62,164 bases of DNA, from positions 1 through 62,164 of the forward strand of contig QHZN01000075.1 in the NCBI GenBank assembly GCA_003225365.1, in the 5' to 3' direction. The stretch comes from Acidobacteriota bacterium. Its GTDB lineage: Bacteria; Acidobacteriota; Terriglobia; UBA7540. Positions 20,760 through 30,112 of this stretch are shown piece by piece. The notes under the pieces were generated by a model. The model saw only the letters and a list, made by a program, of their open reading frames with translations, was not told the origin of the DNA and did no database searches. The translations under genes and the position numbers were made by a program. Numbering within the stretch: position 1 is the first letter of the stretch; the number at the start of each line of letters is the position of its first letter.

Positions 20760-21476
20760 ATGCGTGGACGCATCGTCTTGATCGAAGATGAGAAGGATAT
20801 CGTCGAGCTGGTTCGCTACAACCTTCGCAAGGAGGGATACGAGCTGGAGAGTTTCGGCCGGGGCCGCGAGGGGCTGGAACACTTGCGCCGGCACGGAGCG
20901 GACCTCGTGCTGCTCGACGTTTTGCTGCCGGACCTGGACGGCTTCGAGATTTGCCGCAAACTGCGAAGCGAGGAGCGGCTGCGCGCGACGCCGGTAATTT
21001 TTCTGACCGCCAAAGGGGAAGAGTTTGACCGAGTGTTGGGACTGGAGCTCGGCGCCGACGACTACGTAGTCAAGCCCTTCAGCCCTCGGGAACTCGCGGC
21101 TCGAATCAAAGCCGTTCTGCGCCGCAAGGAGCCTCCGACGGAAAAAGTCGAACGCATTCAACTGGCCGACTTTTCGATGGACACGGGCACGCTCGAGGTG
21201 ACGGTGCGGGGCCAGAAGGCCGAGTTGAGCGCGCTCGAATTCAAGCTGCTCCACTTTCTGGCATCTCACCCGCAACACGTCTTCAGCCGCGAGCGGCTGC
21301 TGGATGCGGTCTGGGGGCGAGACCGGTTTGTCACGCCTCGCACCGTCGACGTCCACGTCCGGCGAGTCCGGGAGAAAATCGAGGTGCAACCCGATCGGCC
21401 GCGCTACCTCCAGACGGTTCGTGGCGCCGGATACCGGTTTGTACCGGAGCCGGGGCGCGAGGCGGACGCGCAGTAG
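20760..21476 (+). CDS. phoB: Phosphate-regulon response regulator PhoB
   Basis: OmpR-family regulator of phosphate uptake, activated by PhoR. The 238-aa protein has a receiver domain with acidic pocket E9/D10, phospho-acceptor D53 (LVLLDVLLPD), T83 and K105 (VVKPFSP), and a C-terminal winged helix (LSALEFKLLHFLASHP, RTVDVHVRRVREKIE, LQTVRGAGYRF). ATG 20760 begins MRGRIVLIEDE, the normal start. phoR follows after 117 bases and the pst operon lies downstream on the same strand, which supports PhoB rather than a generic regulator. Confidence 0.93.
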   Translation: MRGRIVLIEDEKDIVELVRYNLRKEGYELESFGRGREGLEHLRRHGADLVLLDVLLPDLDGFEICRKLRSEERLRATPVIFLTAKGEEFDRVLGLELGADDYVVKPFSPRELAARIKAVLRRKEPPTEKVERIQLADFSMDTGTLEVTVRGQKAELSALEFKLLHFLASHPQHVFSRERLLDAVWGRDRFVTPRTVDVHVRRVREKIEVQPDRPRYLQTVRGAGYRFVPEPGREADAQ

Positions 21477-21593
21477 CACGGAGCATAGGCATCTCCGATA
21501 ACAGGAGTACGATGGCCTGATTCGGATCGGACCTAGTGTCGGGCCTGTCCATGCGCACGGTCTCGCAGGCGCGGGACCAAGGCGCCGAGGTCC

Positions 21594-23354
21594 ATGACGT
21601 TGCGCAGTCCACTTTTCCGGAAGCTTTTCCTCGGCGCCGCAGCTGTCACTTGCGCGGCGATGGCCGGACTTGGTTTCTATCTGACCCGGTTCACAGCGAG
21701 CCGCGAAATCGAATCGGTTCGGCAGAAGCTCGAAGCCAGCGGGAGCATTCTCGCGGCGGAACTCGCGAACGTCGGACGGGAGCGGCTGGAAGCCTGGTCC
21801 CACGACGCCGGCCAACGGGCCGGAGCCCGCGTCACCCTCATTGACCCCTCCGGCAAAGTTCTGGCCGATTCCGAACACGACCCCGAGACCATGGAGAACC
21901 ACGCCGGGCGGCCCGAGATCCGCGAAGCGCTTGCCCACACCACGGGCTCCTCGATCCGGCATAGCGCGACGCTCGATCGCGACCTTTGCTACTTCGCTTT
22001 CCGGACCAATTACGACGGGCAGCCGGGTTATGTGCTGCGCTTGGCTGTGCCGCTCGAAGACCTCGAAGTCGCCGAGCGAGCTGTTCGTATCCGAATTCTT
22101 TCCGCAATAATCCTCGCCGCGCTCCTGGCCCTAGGTTTTGCCTTCTATTTCTCCCGCACTTTGACGAGGCGAATCGAGCGCCTCGTGAATTTCGCCGATG
22201 GTCTGGTTGGGAACCCGTCACAGCCCGCCCTGGAGGTGCCGGCCGACGACGAACTAGGCTCACTCGCCAGAGCGCTCAATCGGACGGCAAGACAACTTCA
22301 CGACCTTATGGAAAACGCGCGCCTGGAGTCCGCGCGGCGAGAGGCGATATTAGCCAGCATGATCGAGGGCGTGTTGGCAGTGGACGATGAGATGCGGGTC
22401 ATTTTTTCAAACGATTCGCTGCTGCGCGCTGTCGGTCGGAAGGAGCCGCCTCCGGCGAATTTCCCCCTCGCGGAGTTGGTGCGCCACCCCGACTTGCGCG
22501 ACCTGCTGGCCACCGTTCTTAGGACCGAGGAGCCTCGGCGCCTTCGCCTTCGCCTCTCGTCCTTCGAACCGGGCATTTACGAGGTCCAAGCCGCTCCCCT
22601 CGCCTCTCCCTCGCGTCGGGGCGCTTTGGCGATTCTCCACGACGTTACCGACCTCGAAAGGCTGGAAAGGATTCGCAAAGACTTCGTCGCCAACGTCTCC
22701 CACGAGCTGCGCACGCCCTTGACAGCGATCCGCGGCTACGCCGAAACGCTGCTCGAAGGCGCCATCGAAGACCCCGAGAACAACCGGAAATTCCTGGAGA
22801 TCATTAAGGCCCACGCCATCCGGCTGAGCAACATCGCTTCCGACTTGCTGACGCTTTCCGAACTCGAATCGGGCCAGCCGGCCGGCGAGCCCGAAACATT
22901 CTCAGTTGGGGAGGCCATGGAAGCCGCGCTCCGGACCGTGGAGTCGGAAGCTCGATTGCGCGGCGTGAAGCTTCTGCGCGACGGAGAGGAAGACGCCATC
23001 GTTCTTGGTAACCGAGTCCGGCTCGAGCAGGCTTTCATCAACCTCCTCGACAACGGGATCAAATTCAACCGCGCGGGCGGCGAGGTGCGCGTGCGCTCGG
23101 CCCGCGCGTCAAATGGAAAAATTCGAATCACCGTGGCCGACACGGGCATCGGCATTCCCTCCGAGCACCTCGGGCGGATCTTCGAGCGGTTTTATCGCGT
23201 GGATCGGGCGCGCTCGCGGGAGATGGGCGGGACGGGCTTGGGCCTTTCCATTGTGAGGCACGTCGTCGAGCGCATGAACGGCACGGTCAGCACCGAGAGC
23301 CATCTCGGCAAGGGCTCGACATTTGCCATCCTGCTGCCTGTGAAGGAAGTCTGA
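21594..23354 (+). CDS. phoR: Phosphate-regulon sensor histidine kinase PhoR
   Basis: Inner-membrane kinase that controls PhoB. The 586-aa protein has a first membrane helix (about 9-30), an extracytoplasmic sensor of about 135 residues, a second helix (about 166-187), HAMP (TRRIERLVNFADGL), a PAS domain (SMIEGVLAVDDEMRVIFSN), HisKA with the phospho-His in NVSHELRTPLTAIRGYAE near residue 370, and HATPase boxes (N-box FINLLDNGIKF, ADTGIGI, GGTGLGLSIV). The large periplasmic sensor is like Gram-positive PhoR/ResE rather than the E. coli PhoR, which lacks one. It is next to phoB and the pst genes. Confidence 0.92.
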   Translation: MTLRSPLFRKLFLGAAAVTCAAMAGLGFYLTRFTASREIESVRQKLEASGSILAAELANVGRERLEAWSHDAGQRAGARVTLIDPSGKVLADSEHDPETMENHAGRPEIREALAHTTGSSIRHSATLDRDLCYFAFRTNYDGQPGYVLRLAVPLEDLEVAERAVRIRILSAIILAALLALGFAFYFSRTLTRRIERLVNFADGLVGNPSQPALEVPADDELGSLARALNRTARQLHDLMENARLESARREAILASMIEGVLAVDDEMRVIFSNDSLLRAVGRKEPPPANFPLAELVRHPDLRDLLATVLRTEEPRRLRLRLSSFEPGIYEVQAAPLASPSRRGALAILHDVTDLERLERIRKDFVANVSHELRTPLTAIRGYAETLLEGAIEDPENNRKFLEIIKAHAIRLSNIASDLLTLSELESGQPAGEPETFSVGEAMEAALRTVESEARLRGVKLLRDGEEDAIVLGNRVRLEQAFINLLDNGIKFNRAGGEVRVRSARASNGKIRITVADTGIGIPSEHLGRIFERFYRVDRARSREMGGTGLGLSIVRHVVERMNGTVSTESHLGKGSTFAILLPVKEV

Positions 23355-23428
23355 GGCGCAGGTTCATGACCAGCCCGCTTACTCGATTTCGCCCGGTCCC
23401 GCAACTGCGGCACCGGCGCTTCGTTCGC

Positions 23429-23528
23429 GTAGCGCGGGCGTCTCCGATCTCCGTCCCGATGAACCCAATCGGGACATCGGAGCCCTCAACCCGGGCACGC
23501 CCGCATGCAGGCCAGTGGCCCGCGCTAC
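23429..23528. repeat. MITE-like element B, 100 bp
   Basis: Perfect 11-bp terminal inverted repeats GTAGCGCGGGC (23429-23439) and GCCCGCGCTAC (23518-23528). The core has an internal hairpin TCCCGAT/ATCGGGA. It is non-coding. Confidence 0.6.
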
Positions 23529-23596
23529 AAGCCGGGCGTTGAGGCCCGCTACCCGTCTCTTCTTTCCTTCGCAATTTCACCTGACTTTCGCACGCC

Positions 23597-23614
23597 CTTA
23601 ACGTCGCCTTAACA
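23597..23614 (+). promoter_or_regulatory. Possible Pho box (CTTAAC direct repeat)
   Basis: CTTAAC occurs at 23597 and 23608, an exact 11-base period with TTAACA in the second copy. PhoB/PhoP-type regulators bind such head-to-tail half-sites, and B. subtilis PhoP prefers TTAACA-like hexamers. A CATACT (23624-23629) 10 bases downstream could be the -10. It lies 120 bases ahead of the broken receiver gene. Confidence 0.45.
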
Positions 23615-23733
23615 CGCCATCTGCATACTTGATCTGAAAGAGTGAAAAGGAACGCGCTCCTTGACTCTGAAAAAGGCGGGACTGTTCGGCGGCGGTCTAT
23701 CGGCCGGCGAGCGCGGTTGGCGAGAGGAGAACA

Positions 23734-24201
23734 ATGAAACCAAGAAAAGTAAGAGGCCTGATCGTATCGCGGCGCGAAGGCAACTATACACTCCTCCGGC
23801 CGATGCTCGAAACCCTGCGGATCTAGCCCCATTACGCGAGCAGTTGTGCCGAGGCCGATAGGCTCCTCGCGGACGCTACACCGGTGCACCTGGTCTTGAC
23901 CGACGCGGTGCTGGCGGATGGGAATTGGTTGGACGTCCTGGACCTGGCGGCGAAGGCCAAGGAGAAGATCAATGTCGTGGTCGTGTCGCCACGCGCCGAT
24001 ATCGGGCTCTACGTGGAGGTGATGAACCACGGCGCCTTCGATTTCATCACCGAATACTTCACGGTGTCGGAAGTTGTCTACGTCATCCGAAATGCAATGG
24101 ATAACGCGCTCCAGGCTCGCACGAAGCCGACACTCGTCCCCTCGCCCTTGAGACCATTGCGAAGCGCCACTCCCGAGAGTCCCCTCGACGAGTCGCCATA
24201 G
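23734..24201 (+). pseudogene. Receiver-domain protein interrupted by an amber codon
   Basis: From ATG 23734 (SD gaggaga 4-10 bases upstream) the frame encodes MKPRKVRGLIVSRREGNYTL, then TAG at codon 31 (23824-23826), then continues in frame to 24201. The continuation is clearly a receiver domain: phospho-acceptor Asp at about residue 57 (LVLTDAVLADG), Ser in VVVSPRAD, and GAFDFITEYF. The conserved Lys after beta5 (usually TKPF) is Glu. Full readthrough would give about 155 codons with no output domain. It lies inside the phosphate locus, so it may once have been a CheY-like partner. Decay is more likely than programmed readthrough. Confidence 0.75.
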
Positions 24202-24358
24202 GCCCATTGAGTTCGAAGCTGTTCGATGGCGCCCGGGACGGTGGATGGCCGACCAAGGGGTTTCCAGCCGCGCCGTGGTTACAGCCCGCCGGGGCCTGAC
24301 TCGTAACCGAAACTTCACACTACAGTTATATCTGCTTAACTTTGGCCATTTATCCTTT

Positions 24359-24386
24359 CCTTGATCCAGGTAATACCGGATCAAGG
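24359..24386. promoter_or_regulatory. 9-bp inverted repeat upstream of the porin gene
   Basis: CCTTGATCC (24359-24367) and GGATCAAGG (24378-24386) are perfect complements around AGGTAATACC, which itself contains GGT/ACC. It lies 62 bases before the porin ATG. It could be an operator or a leader hairpin. Confidence 0.45.
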
Positions 24387-24447
24387 AGTAGATGTGAATC
24401 AGCAAACCGCGCCCCGGCGCGAATTTGCCTTAGACAGGAGAGACGGA

Positions 24448-26154
24448 ATGTCAACAAACGGAAAGAAAAGGCCGGCAGTGAAGATGCTGCTGGCGGTTTT
24501 TACGATGGCGGCCTTGGCGCCTGCTATTTTGGTGGCGGAAGAAAAAGGCGTTACCGTAGACAAGACACGGCTGGAGAATGCCGCTGCTACATACCCTCAA
24601 CCGGGCGCCTCAGAGACTCAAATCAAAGCGTTGCAGGAGAGAATCACCCAGCAGCAGACACAGATTGATCAGCTTCTTGGCATCGTTGGACAACTTAAAC
24701 AGAGGCTCGACGGAGCGACCCCAAGTTCAAACCCCTCACCAGCTCTACTTCCGAGCGTCGGGACCGTGGCTAGTGTGACTCCGGTGATCCCCGCGACCGC
24801 ACGCTCGCCTGAGGCGACGCCGGTCGTCGCTCTTTCCGGGTCCCCGGCCTCTGCGGCCGCCAGCCAGGAGCAGATTGAGACGTACACGAGGAAGGTGGAT
24901 GCGTTGGGGAAGTCCCTCGACAGCGTTTCGAAAAACCTTGGTGGATTTAAGCTTAGCGGAGACCTGCGGTTCCGCTGGGATGGGGCCTTCCGCTCGGGGA
25001 ATTCCGTTGCCGGCCCCCTACAAAACGCCCGCGAGCGTTACCGGATCCGGGTGAACCTGGATAAACCATTAAGCGACCAATTTGGGTTCCACCTGCAAGT
25101 GGGCACGGGGACTGCCAACAACCCCCTGACTTTCGACACTGATTTCGCTGGGGCCGATACGCGTGGACCCTTCTTCATCCTTGAGTCGTACGCGGACTAT
25201 CACCCGAACAAGAATATCAACATCCGCGCGGGCAGGATGGAGGAAGTTTTCGCTGATAACTCGAGGTTCTTTTTTGACGACGACATTCGCTTCAACGGCG
25301 CGCACGAAATCGCCAAGGTGTCGCTTGGGAAAAGCGGAAGCCTGGAGTTCCGGGCGGGACAGTATATCTTTACCAATCCTAACGTTCAGATCTTGCCCTC
25401 GGCCGCTGCTTGCGCGGGTGCCAACCCGCCCGCCACCTGCATCTTCGAACAGGCGGGCTTCGCGCCGGGAACAAGTGTTCGCGACAGCAACCTCTTCCAC
25501 GAAGGTTTGGTGCTGAGCGGCAAATCGGGTGATAACTGGGGCCACCGAGTTACCGTGGACTTCCAGAGCTACCGTAACCCTAATGAGTTTCTGATCGCTC
25601 TCGCCGCCAGCGGAACTCCGGTGCTCGTCAGCGGGTATAGCGGCATAACCGTGTCCGGTGGCGCCGGTCAGGGGGGAAACGGCACCACGACCAAGGGCGG
25701 ATTTATTTACACCGCTCCGGACTTTCACGTCGGACACCTTCAGTACCGCATTGACTATAAGGGTTGGAATAATTGGCCGCTATTCCTCGACCTTCAGGGC
25801 TCGCACAACTACGGCTCCAGCTTCCTTTCCAACGCCGAAATGGCGACGGTCGGGATCGGCCAGGTGAAGAAATTCGGTGATGCGCGACTCATGTACGGAT
25901 ACTTCATCAAAGACGCCAACTCCATGATTTCGGAAGTGACCGACGACGACATTGGGACTGGAGTGGGGACGAATATCCGCGCCCACATGATCCGGTTCGA
26001 CCTCGGGCTCGCGAAGTTCCTACAATGGCAGAACATCTTATTTATCCAAGATGAACTTTCTCCCAACGATCCTGCGCGGAACTTCTTTGTCCCGCTGCAA
26101 AGGGGCGCGAACACTTCCTACCGAATCCATAGTCAGTTCGTGTTCAGTTTCTGA
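24448..26154 (+). CDS. Outer-membrane porin with N-terminal coiled coil
   Basis: From ATG 24448 (GGAG 8-11 bases upstream) the 568-aa product has a signal peptide (MLLAVFTMAALAPAILVAEE), a coiled-coil segment (QIKALQERITQQQTQIDQLL), a Pro/Ala-rich spacer, and then a beta-barrel starting FKLSGDLRFRWDGAF with alternating strands to the C-terminal IHSQFVFSF, whose final Phe is typical of outer-membrane insertion. It resembles the putative porins of Acidobacteriota. Its place between phoBR and pstS suggests a phosphate-selective, PhoB-regulated porin; that is inference from context. Confidence 0.8.
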   Translation: MSTNGKKRPAVKMLLAVFTMAALAPAILVAEEKGVTVDKTRLENAAATYPQPGASETQIKALQERITQQQTQIDQLLGIVGQLKQRLDGATPSSNPSPALLPSVGTVASVTPVIPATARSPEATPVVALSGSPASAAASQEQIETYTRKVDALGKSLDSVSKNLGGFKLSGDLRFRWDGAFRSGNSVAGPLQNARERYRIRVNLDKPLSDQFGFHLQVGTGTANNPLTFDTDFAGADTRGPFFILESYADYHPNKNINIRAGRMEEVFADNSRFFFDDDIRFNGAHEIAKVSLGKSGSLEFRAGQYIFTNPNVQILPSAAACAGANPPATCIFEQAGFAPGTSVRDSNLFHEGLVLSGKSGDNWGHRVTVDFQSYRNPNEFLIALAASGTPVLVSGYSGITVSGGAGQGGNGTTTKGGFIYTAPDFHVGHLQYRIDYKGWNNWPLFLDLQGSHNYGSSFLSNAEMATVGIGQVKKFGDARLMYGYFIKDANSMISEVTDDDIGTGVGTNIRAHMIRFDLGLAKFLQWQNILFIQDELSPNDPARNFFVPLQRGANTSYRIHSQFVFSF

Positions 26155-26244
26155 ACTTTTAGGGGGCGGCTCTGTCGCCCCCTCGGTTCGGTCTTGGGGG
26201 AATCGCGACGCACCCTTGGGAAGGTATGGGAACCTTAAAGACTT

Positions 26245-26273
26245 TGTAACAGGGGTGTAACAATTCTGAAACA
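26245..26273 (+). promoter_or_regulatory. Pho box: three direct half-sites with 11-bp period
   Basis: TGTAACA (26245), TGTAACA (26256) and TGAAACA (26267) are spaced exactly 11 bases apart, each 7 bases with a 4-base spacer, which is the geometry of the E. coli Pho box. A -10-like TAAACT (26283-26288) begins 9 bases after the last half-site, as expected for a PhoB-activated promoter without a -35. pstS starts at 26304 with AGGAGAG 6 bases upstream of the ATG. Confidence 0.75.
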
Positions 26274-26303
26274 TTGGGAAATTAAACTAAAGGAGAGTAT
26301 CTG

Positions 26304-27371
26304 ATGGTGAAAGGAAACTTGAAGAAATCGGTTGCGACGCTTATTGCCCTTTTCAGCCTGCTAGTGGTCGGTCTGCTTTTGGCTGCGCCTCGCCAACTAA
26401 CACAGGCCGCTCAGGCGGGCCCTGTATCGCTGACTGCCGCAGGAGCCACCTTCCCTTACCCAATCTATTCCAAATGGTTTGATGAGTATCACAAGCTCCA
26501 TTCCGACATCTCAATCAATTACGCGAGTATAGGTTCAGGCGGGGGCATCCAACAGCTCAAGGCCGGGACGGTGGATTTCGGCGCCTCCGACATGCCCTTG
26601 AACGACAAACTGCTGGCAGACTTCCCATTCAAGGTCCTCCAGTTCCCCACGGTTCTGGGCGCGGTGCTGCCCACTTATAACATTCCCGGCGTAAGCGCGT
26701 CCCTGAATTTCACGCCGGAAGCTCTGGCGGGCATCTACCTGGGGAAAATTACCAAGTGGAATGACCCGGCCATCACGGGCCCGAATGAGGGCGTGAATTT
26801 GCCCGGGGAGGACATTGTAGTCGTTCACCGCTCGGAAGGCAGCGGAACGACGTTTGTGTGGACCGACTACCTTTCGAAGGTCAGCGCAGACTGGAAGAGC
26901 CGAGTGGGCAGCGGCGCGTCCGTCAACTGGCCGGTGGGACTGGGCGGCAAGGGAAACGAAGGTGTCGCCGGGACCATCAAGCAGACGCCTTACTCCATTG
27001 GGTATGTGGAACTCATCTACGCGTTACAGAGCCACATGAACTACGGCACGGTCAAGAACTCTTCCGGGAAGTTCGTGAAGGCGGACCTGGCAAGCGTCAC
27101 GGCAGCGGGCGCGGGCGCCTCGCGCCAGATGGCGAAGGACATCCGGGTATCAATCACCGATCCGGGGGAGCCCAGTGCTTATCCCATCTGCAGCTTTACC
27201 TACTTGCTGATTCCGGTGAAAATCGCTGACCCGGTCAAGCTCGACACCATCAAACAATTTTTGCACTGGATGCTGACCCAGGGCCAAAACGATGCCGAGC
27301 CACTCGCTTATGCGCGTTTGCCCAAGGAAGTCGTGGCCATCGAGCTGACCCAAATTTCCCAGATCCAATAA
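26304..27371 (+). CDS. pstS: Phosphate ABC transporter substrate-binding protein PstS
   Basis: Periplasmic phosphate receptor of the high-affinity Pst system. 355 aa with a signal peptide (about 1-35) and the PstS hallmarks GAGATFPYPIYSKWFDEY, the phosphate-loop ASIGSGGGIQQLKAGTVDFGASDMPL in overlapping pieces, and HRSEGSGTTFVWTDYL. It is the first gene of pstSCAB-phoU, ending one base before pstC, and is probably controlled by the Pho box at 26245. Confidence 0.96.
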   Translation: MVKGNLKKSVATLIALFSLLVVGLLLAAPRQLTQAAQAGPVSLTAAGATFPYPIYSKWFDEYHKLHSDISINYASIGSGGGIQQLKAGTVDFGASDMPLNDKLLADFPFKVLQFPTVLGAVLPTYNIPGVSASLNFTPEALAGIYLGKITKWNDPAITGPNEGVNLPGEDIVVVHRSEGSGTTFVWTDYLSKVSADWKSRVGSGASVNWPVGLGGKGNEGVAGTIKQTPYSIGYVELIYALQSHMNYGTVKNSSGKFVKADLASVTAAGAGASRQMAKDIRVSITDPGEPSAYPICSFTYLLIPVKIADPVKLDTIKQFLHWMLTQGQNDAEPLAYARLPKEVVAIELTQISQIQ

Positions 27372-27372
27372 T

Positions 27373-28371
27373 ATGGCCACTCCAAGCATCGCGGTTGCAC
27401 GCCCGGCCCCATCCCGTTTTCCGCGGCCGGGCGGCGCCCGAGCCTTCGTCGAGCGCCTGCGCAGCGGGGACGAGATTGCCCATCTCATCACCTTGATTTT
27501 TGCCTCGACCATCCTTTTCCTAACCGCTTGGCTGGTTTACGAGTTGTGGGTCCATTCCGCCCTGCCGCGCCAAACGTTTGGCTTGGGGTTCTTGACCGCC
27601 AGCACCTGGGACCCGGTCTTTGAGCATTTTGGCGCATTACCATTCATTTACGGTACGGTGGTGACTTCAGCCCTAGGCCTCCTGATTGCCGTGCCCATTG
27701 GCGTTGGGGCGGCGATCTTTCTCGCAGAACTCGCGCCGCACGGGATTTCCGAAGCGTTGACTTTCTCGATCGAGCTGCTGGCCGCGGTTCCGAGTGTGAT
27801 CATCGGACTGCTGGGGATATTCGTCCTGGTACCGATCTTGCGGAAGGTTGTTGAGCCGTTTCTGAAGGCGACGCTTGGCTTCCTCCCTTTCTTCCAAGGC
27901 CCCGCTTTCGGGATCGGCTTTTTGGCTGCCGGGCTGATTCTGGCCATCATGGTCGTCCCCTTTATCATTTCCATTTCACGAGGAATCCTGTTGGCCGTGC
28001 CGACGGAGCAGCGCGAGGCGGCGCTGGCGTTGGGCGCGACGAAATGGGAATCCACATGGAAAGTCGTCGTGCCGTACGCCCGTACCGGGATCATGGGCTC
28101 GGTTTTTCTGGCGCTGGCCCGAGCGCTGGGCGAGACGATGGCGGTCACCATGGTGATCGGCAACGACCCCAAAATCAGCGCGTCACTGTTCGCTCCCGGC
28201 TACACGATTGCCGCCGCCATCGCCAATGAATTCACCGAGGCCACCGGGGATCTGCACCTCCAGGCGCTTATCGAGCTGGGGCTGGTGCTATTTTTCCTCA
28301 CCATCTTGATCAACGCTTTTGGGCGCATCCTGATCCTAGTGACCACGCGGAAAGGAACCTCGCGCGAATGA
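27373..28371 (+). CDS. pstC: Phosphate ABC transporter permease PstC
   Basis: One of the two inner-membrane permeases of the Pst importer. 332 aa with six predicted helices and the ABC-permease EAA loop (REAALALGATKWESTWKVVVPYA). The N-terminal ~40 residues are a cytoplasmic extension. It overlaps pstA by 4 bases (ATGA), which suggests translational coupling. Confidence 0.95.
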   Translation: MATPSIAVARPAPSRFPRPGGARAFVERLRSGDEIAHLITLIFASTILFLTAWLVYELWVHSALPRQTFGLGFLTASTWDPVFEHFGALPFIYGTVVTSALGLLIAVPIGVGAAIFLAELAPHGISEALTFSIELLAAVPSVIIGLLGIFVLVPILRKVVEPFLKATLGFLPFFQGPAFGIGFLAAGLILAIMVVPFIISISRGILLAVPTEQREAALALGATKWESTWKVVVPYARTGIMGSVFLALARALGETMAVTMVIGNDPKISASLFAPGYTIAAAIANEFTEATGDLHLQALIELGLVLFFLTILINAFGRILILVTTRKGTSRE

Positions 28372-29219
28372 GTCCACGGCTAGTCTGGAGAAAATCGGTC
28401 AGCGTGATGATGCTCAGCCTGACGGGGGTGTGCGCCCTGGCGGGAGTTTCGGTGCTATTGTTCATCCTGGGTTATCTCCTTTGGTATGGCGGAAAATACA
28501 TCAACTGGGATTTTGTCACTCAATTGCCAAAACCGGTGGGGGAAACAGGCGGGGGCATGGCGAACGCAATCGTCGGGAGCGCCAAATTGCTCCTTCTCGC
28601 CGCGTTAACAGGAGTTCCCGTGGGCTTCTTCGGGGGCGTCTATTTGTCGGAGTTCGGCGGCAAGACGTTCGCCTTCCTGGTCCGGTACACGACGGACCTG
28701 CTGAACGGTGTTCCTTCAATCGTAATGGGCATTTTTGCCTATACGGTGGTGGTCCTGCCCATGCGCCATTTCTCAACGCTCGCCGGCGGACTGGCTCTGG
28801 GCGTGATGATGATCCCCATCGCCGTCCGGAGCACTGAGGAGTTCCTGCGCGCCATCCCGACCGCGTTGCGTGAAGGGGCGCTGGCTTTGGGCGCCTCCAA
28901 GTGGAAAACCATCGTCAAAGTCGTCATTCCCGCCGCGGCTGGGGGAATCGTCACAGGCATCATGCTGGACTTGGCGCGCGTGGCGGGGGAGACGGCGCCG
29001 CTCATCTTTACAAGTTTCAATAATCGGTTTTGGAGCTCGGGGTGGAATCAGCCCATCGCCTCGCTGCCCGTCATGATTTATACTTACGCTCTTGGCCCTT
29101 ACGACGACTGGCACCGCCAGGCTTGGGCCGCCGGGCTGATCCTCCTGCTGCTCGTGCTGGCGGCCAATATTGTTGCCCGTACGGTGCTGGCCAGGCGCTC
29201 AACGGCCCGTGAGATGTGA
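28368..29219 (+). CDS. pstA: Phosphate ABC transporter permease PstA
   Basis: Second permease of the Pst importer, paired with PstC. 283 aa, six helices, with the EAA loop [23 protein letters not shown] and the PstA motif [17 protein letters not shown]. It begins within the last codons of pstC and ends 4 bases before the pstB ATG. Confidence 0.95.
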   Translation: MSPRLVWRKSVSVMMLSLTGVCALAGVSVLLFILGYLLWYGGKYINWDFVTQLPKPVGETGGGMANAIVGSAKLLLLAALTGVPVGFFGGVYLSEFGGKTFAFLVRYTTDLLNGVPSIVMGIFAYTVVVLPMRHFSTLAGGLALGVMMIPIAVRSTEEFLRAIPTALREGALALGASKWKTIVKVVIPAAAGGIVTGIMLDLARVAGETAPLIFTSFNNRFWSSGWNQPIASLPVMIYTYALGPYDDWHRQAWAAGLILLLLVLAANIVARTVLARRSTAREM

Positions 29220-29223
29220 ACCT

Positions 29224-30060
29224 ATGGCGACCTTGCAGGGAATGAGTGCGATGGAAAAGACGCCAACGAAAATGGAGCCGGACGAGGTCTCCAAACCCTC
29301 GAACGGCCGCCCGCAGCCAAAGCTCCTGGTCTCAGCGCTCAACTTTTTCTACGGTAAACGCCAGGCGCTTCTCGATGTCACCATCCAGATTCCTGAGAAT
29401 CGCATCACGGGATTAATCGGCCCCTCCGGCTGCGGCAAGTCCACATTCCTGCGCACCCTCAATCGCATGTATGAGATCGTCCCGCACGCGCGCGCCGAAG
29501 GCCGCATCGAACTGGATGGACAAAATCTGATGGAACTCGACGCCATGGAGGTCCGCCGGCGCGTGGGCATGGTTTTCCAGAAATCAAATCCCTTCCCGAA
29601 GTCTATCTTCGACAACGTGGCCTTTGGGTTGCGAGTCAACCGAATAGTAAGAAGAGGAGAGCTCCACGAGGCGGTCGAGCGCAGCCTCCGCCGCGCCGCC
29701 CTCTGGGACGAAGTCAAGGACTCGCTCCACGACTCCGCCTACAAGCTATCGGGCGGTCAGCAGCAGCGCCTGTGCATCGCGCGCGCTTTGGCCGTGGATC
29801 CCGAGGTGCTACTGCTCGACGAGCCTTGCTCCGCGCTCGACCCCATCGCCACCGCGAAGATTGAGGAGCTGCTGTTCGGCCTCAAGAAACTGTGTACGGT
29901 CGTCCTGGTGACTCACAACATGCAGCAGGCGGCCCGCGTGGCCGACGTGACGGGGTTTTTCCTGCTTGGCCGCTTGATCGAGTTCAACACCACCGAGGTG
30001 ATTTTCAAGACGCCGGCATCGAGACAGACCGAGGACTACATTACCGGCCGCTTCGGATAA
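29224..30060 (+). CDS. pstB: Phosphate ABC transporter ATPase PstB
   Basis: Cytoplasmic ATPase that powers phosphate import. 278 aa from ATG 29224, with Walker [19 protein letters not shown]-loop [14 protein letters not shown], signature [15 protein letters not shown], Walker [14 protein letters not shown] and the switch histidine in [13 protein letters not shown], all PstB-typical. A frame open from 29170 overlaps pstA and is less likely to be used. It has a ~30-residue extension before the family start [16 protein letters not shown]. Confidence 0.96.
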   Translation: MATLQGMSAMEKTPTKMEPDEVSKPSNGRPQPKLLVSALNFFYGKRQALLDVTIQIPENRITGLIGPSGCGKSTFLRTLNRMYEIVPHARAEGRIELDGQNLMELDAMEVRRRVGMVFQKSNPFPKSIFDNVAFGLRVNRIVRRGELHEAVERSLRRAALWDEVKDSLHDSAYKLSGGQQQRLCIARALAVDPEVLLLDEPCSALDPIATAKIEELLFGLKKLCTVVLVTHNMQQAARVADVTGFFLLGRLIEFNTTEVIFKTPASRQTEDYITGRFG

Positions 30061-30112
30061 TCGAAGCGTGATCCGCCGGCCGGGCGCCCGTGCTAGTTGA
30101 GAAGGAACCGCT

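Larger units (their letters stand above)
23355..23733. other. Intergenic region between phoR and the broken receiver gene
   Basis: It holds a MITE-like element (23429-23528) and the CTTAAC direct repeats (23597-23614), listed separately. No coding region is seen. Confidence 0.5.

Noticed and set aside
24303-24341. Pho box before the porin gene
   Set aside because: Half-sites with an 11-base period (GTAACC, TTCACA, GTTATA, TTAACT) can be drawn but agree too poorly with each other to claim.
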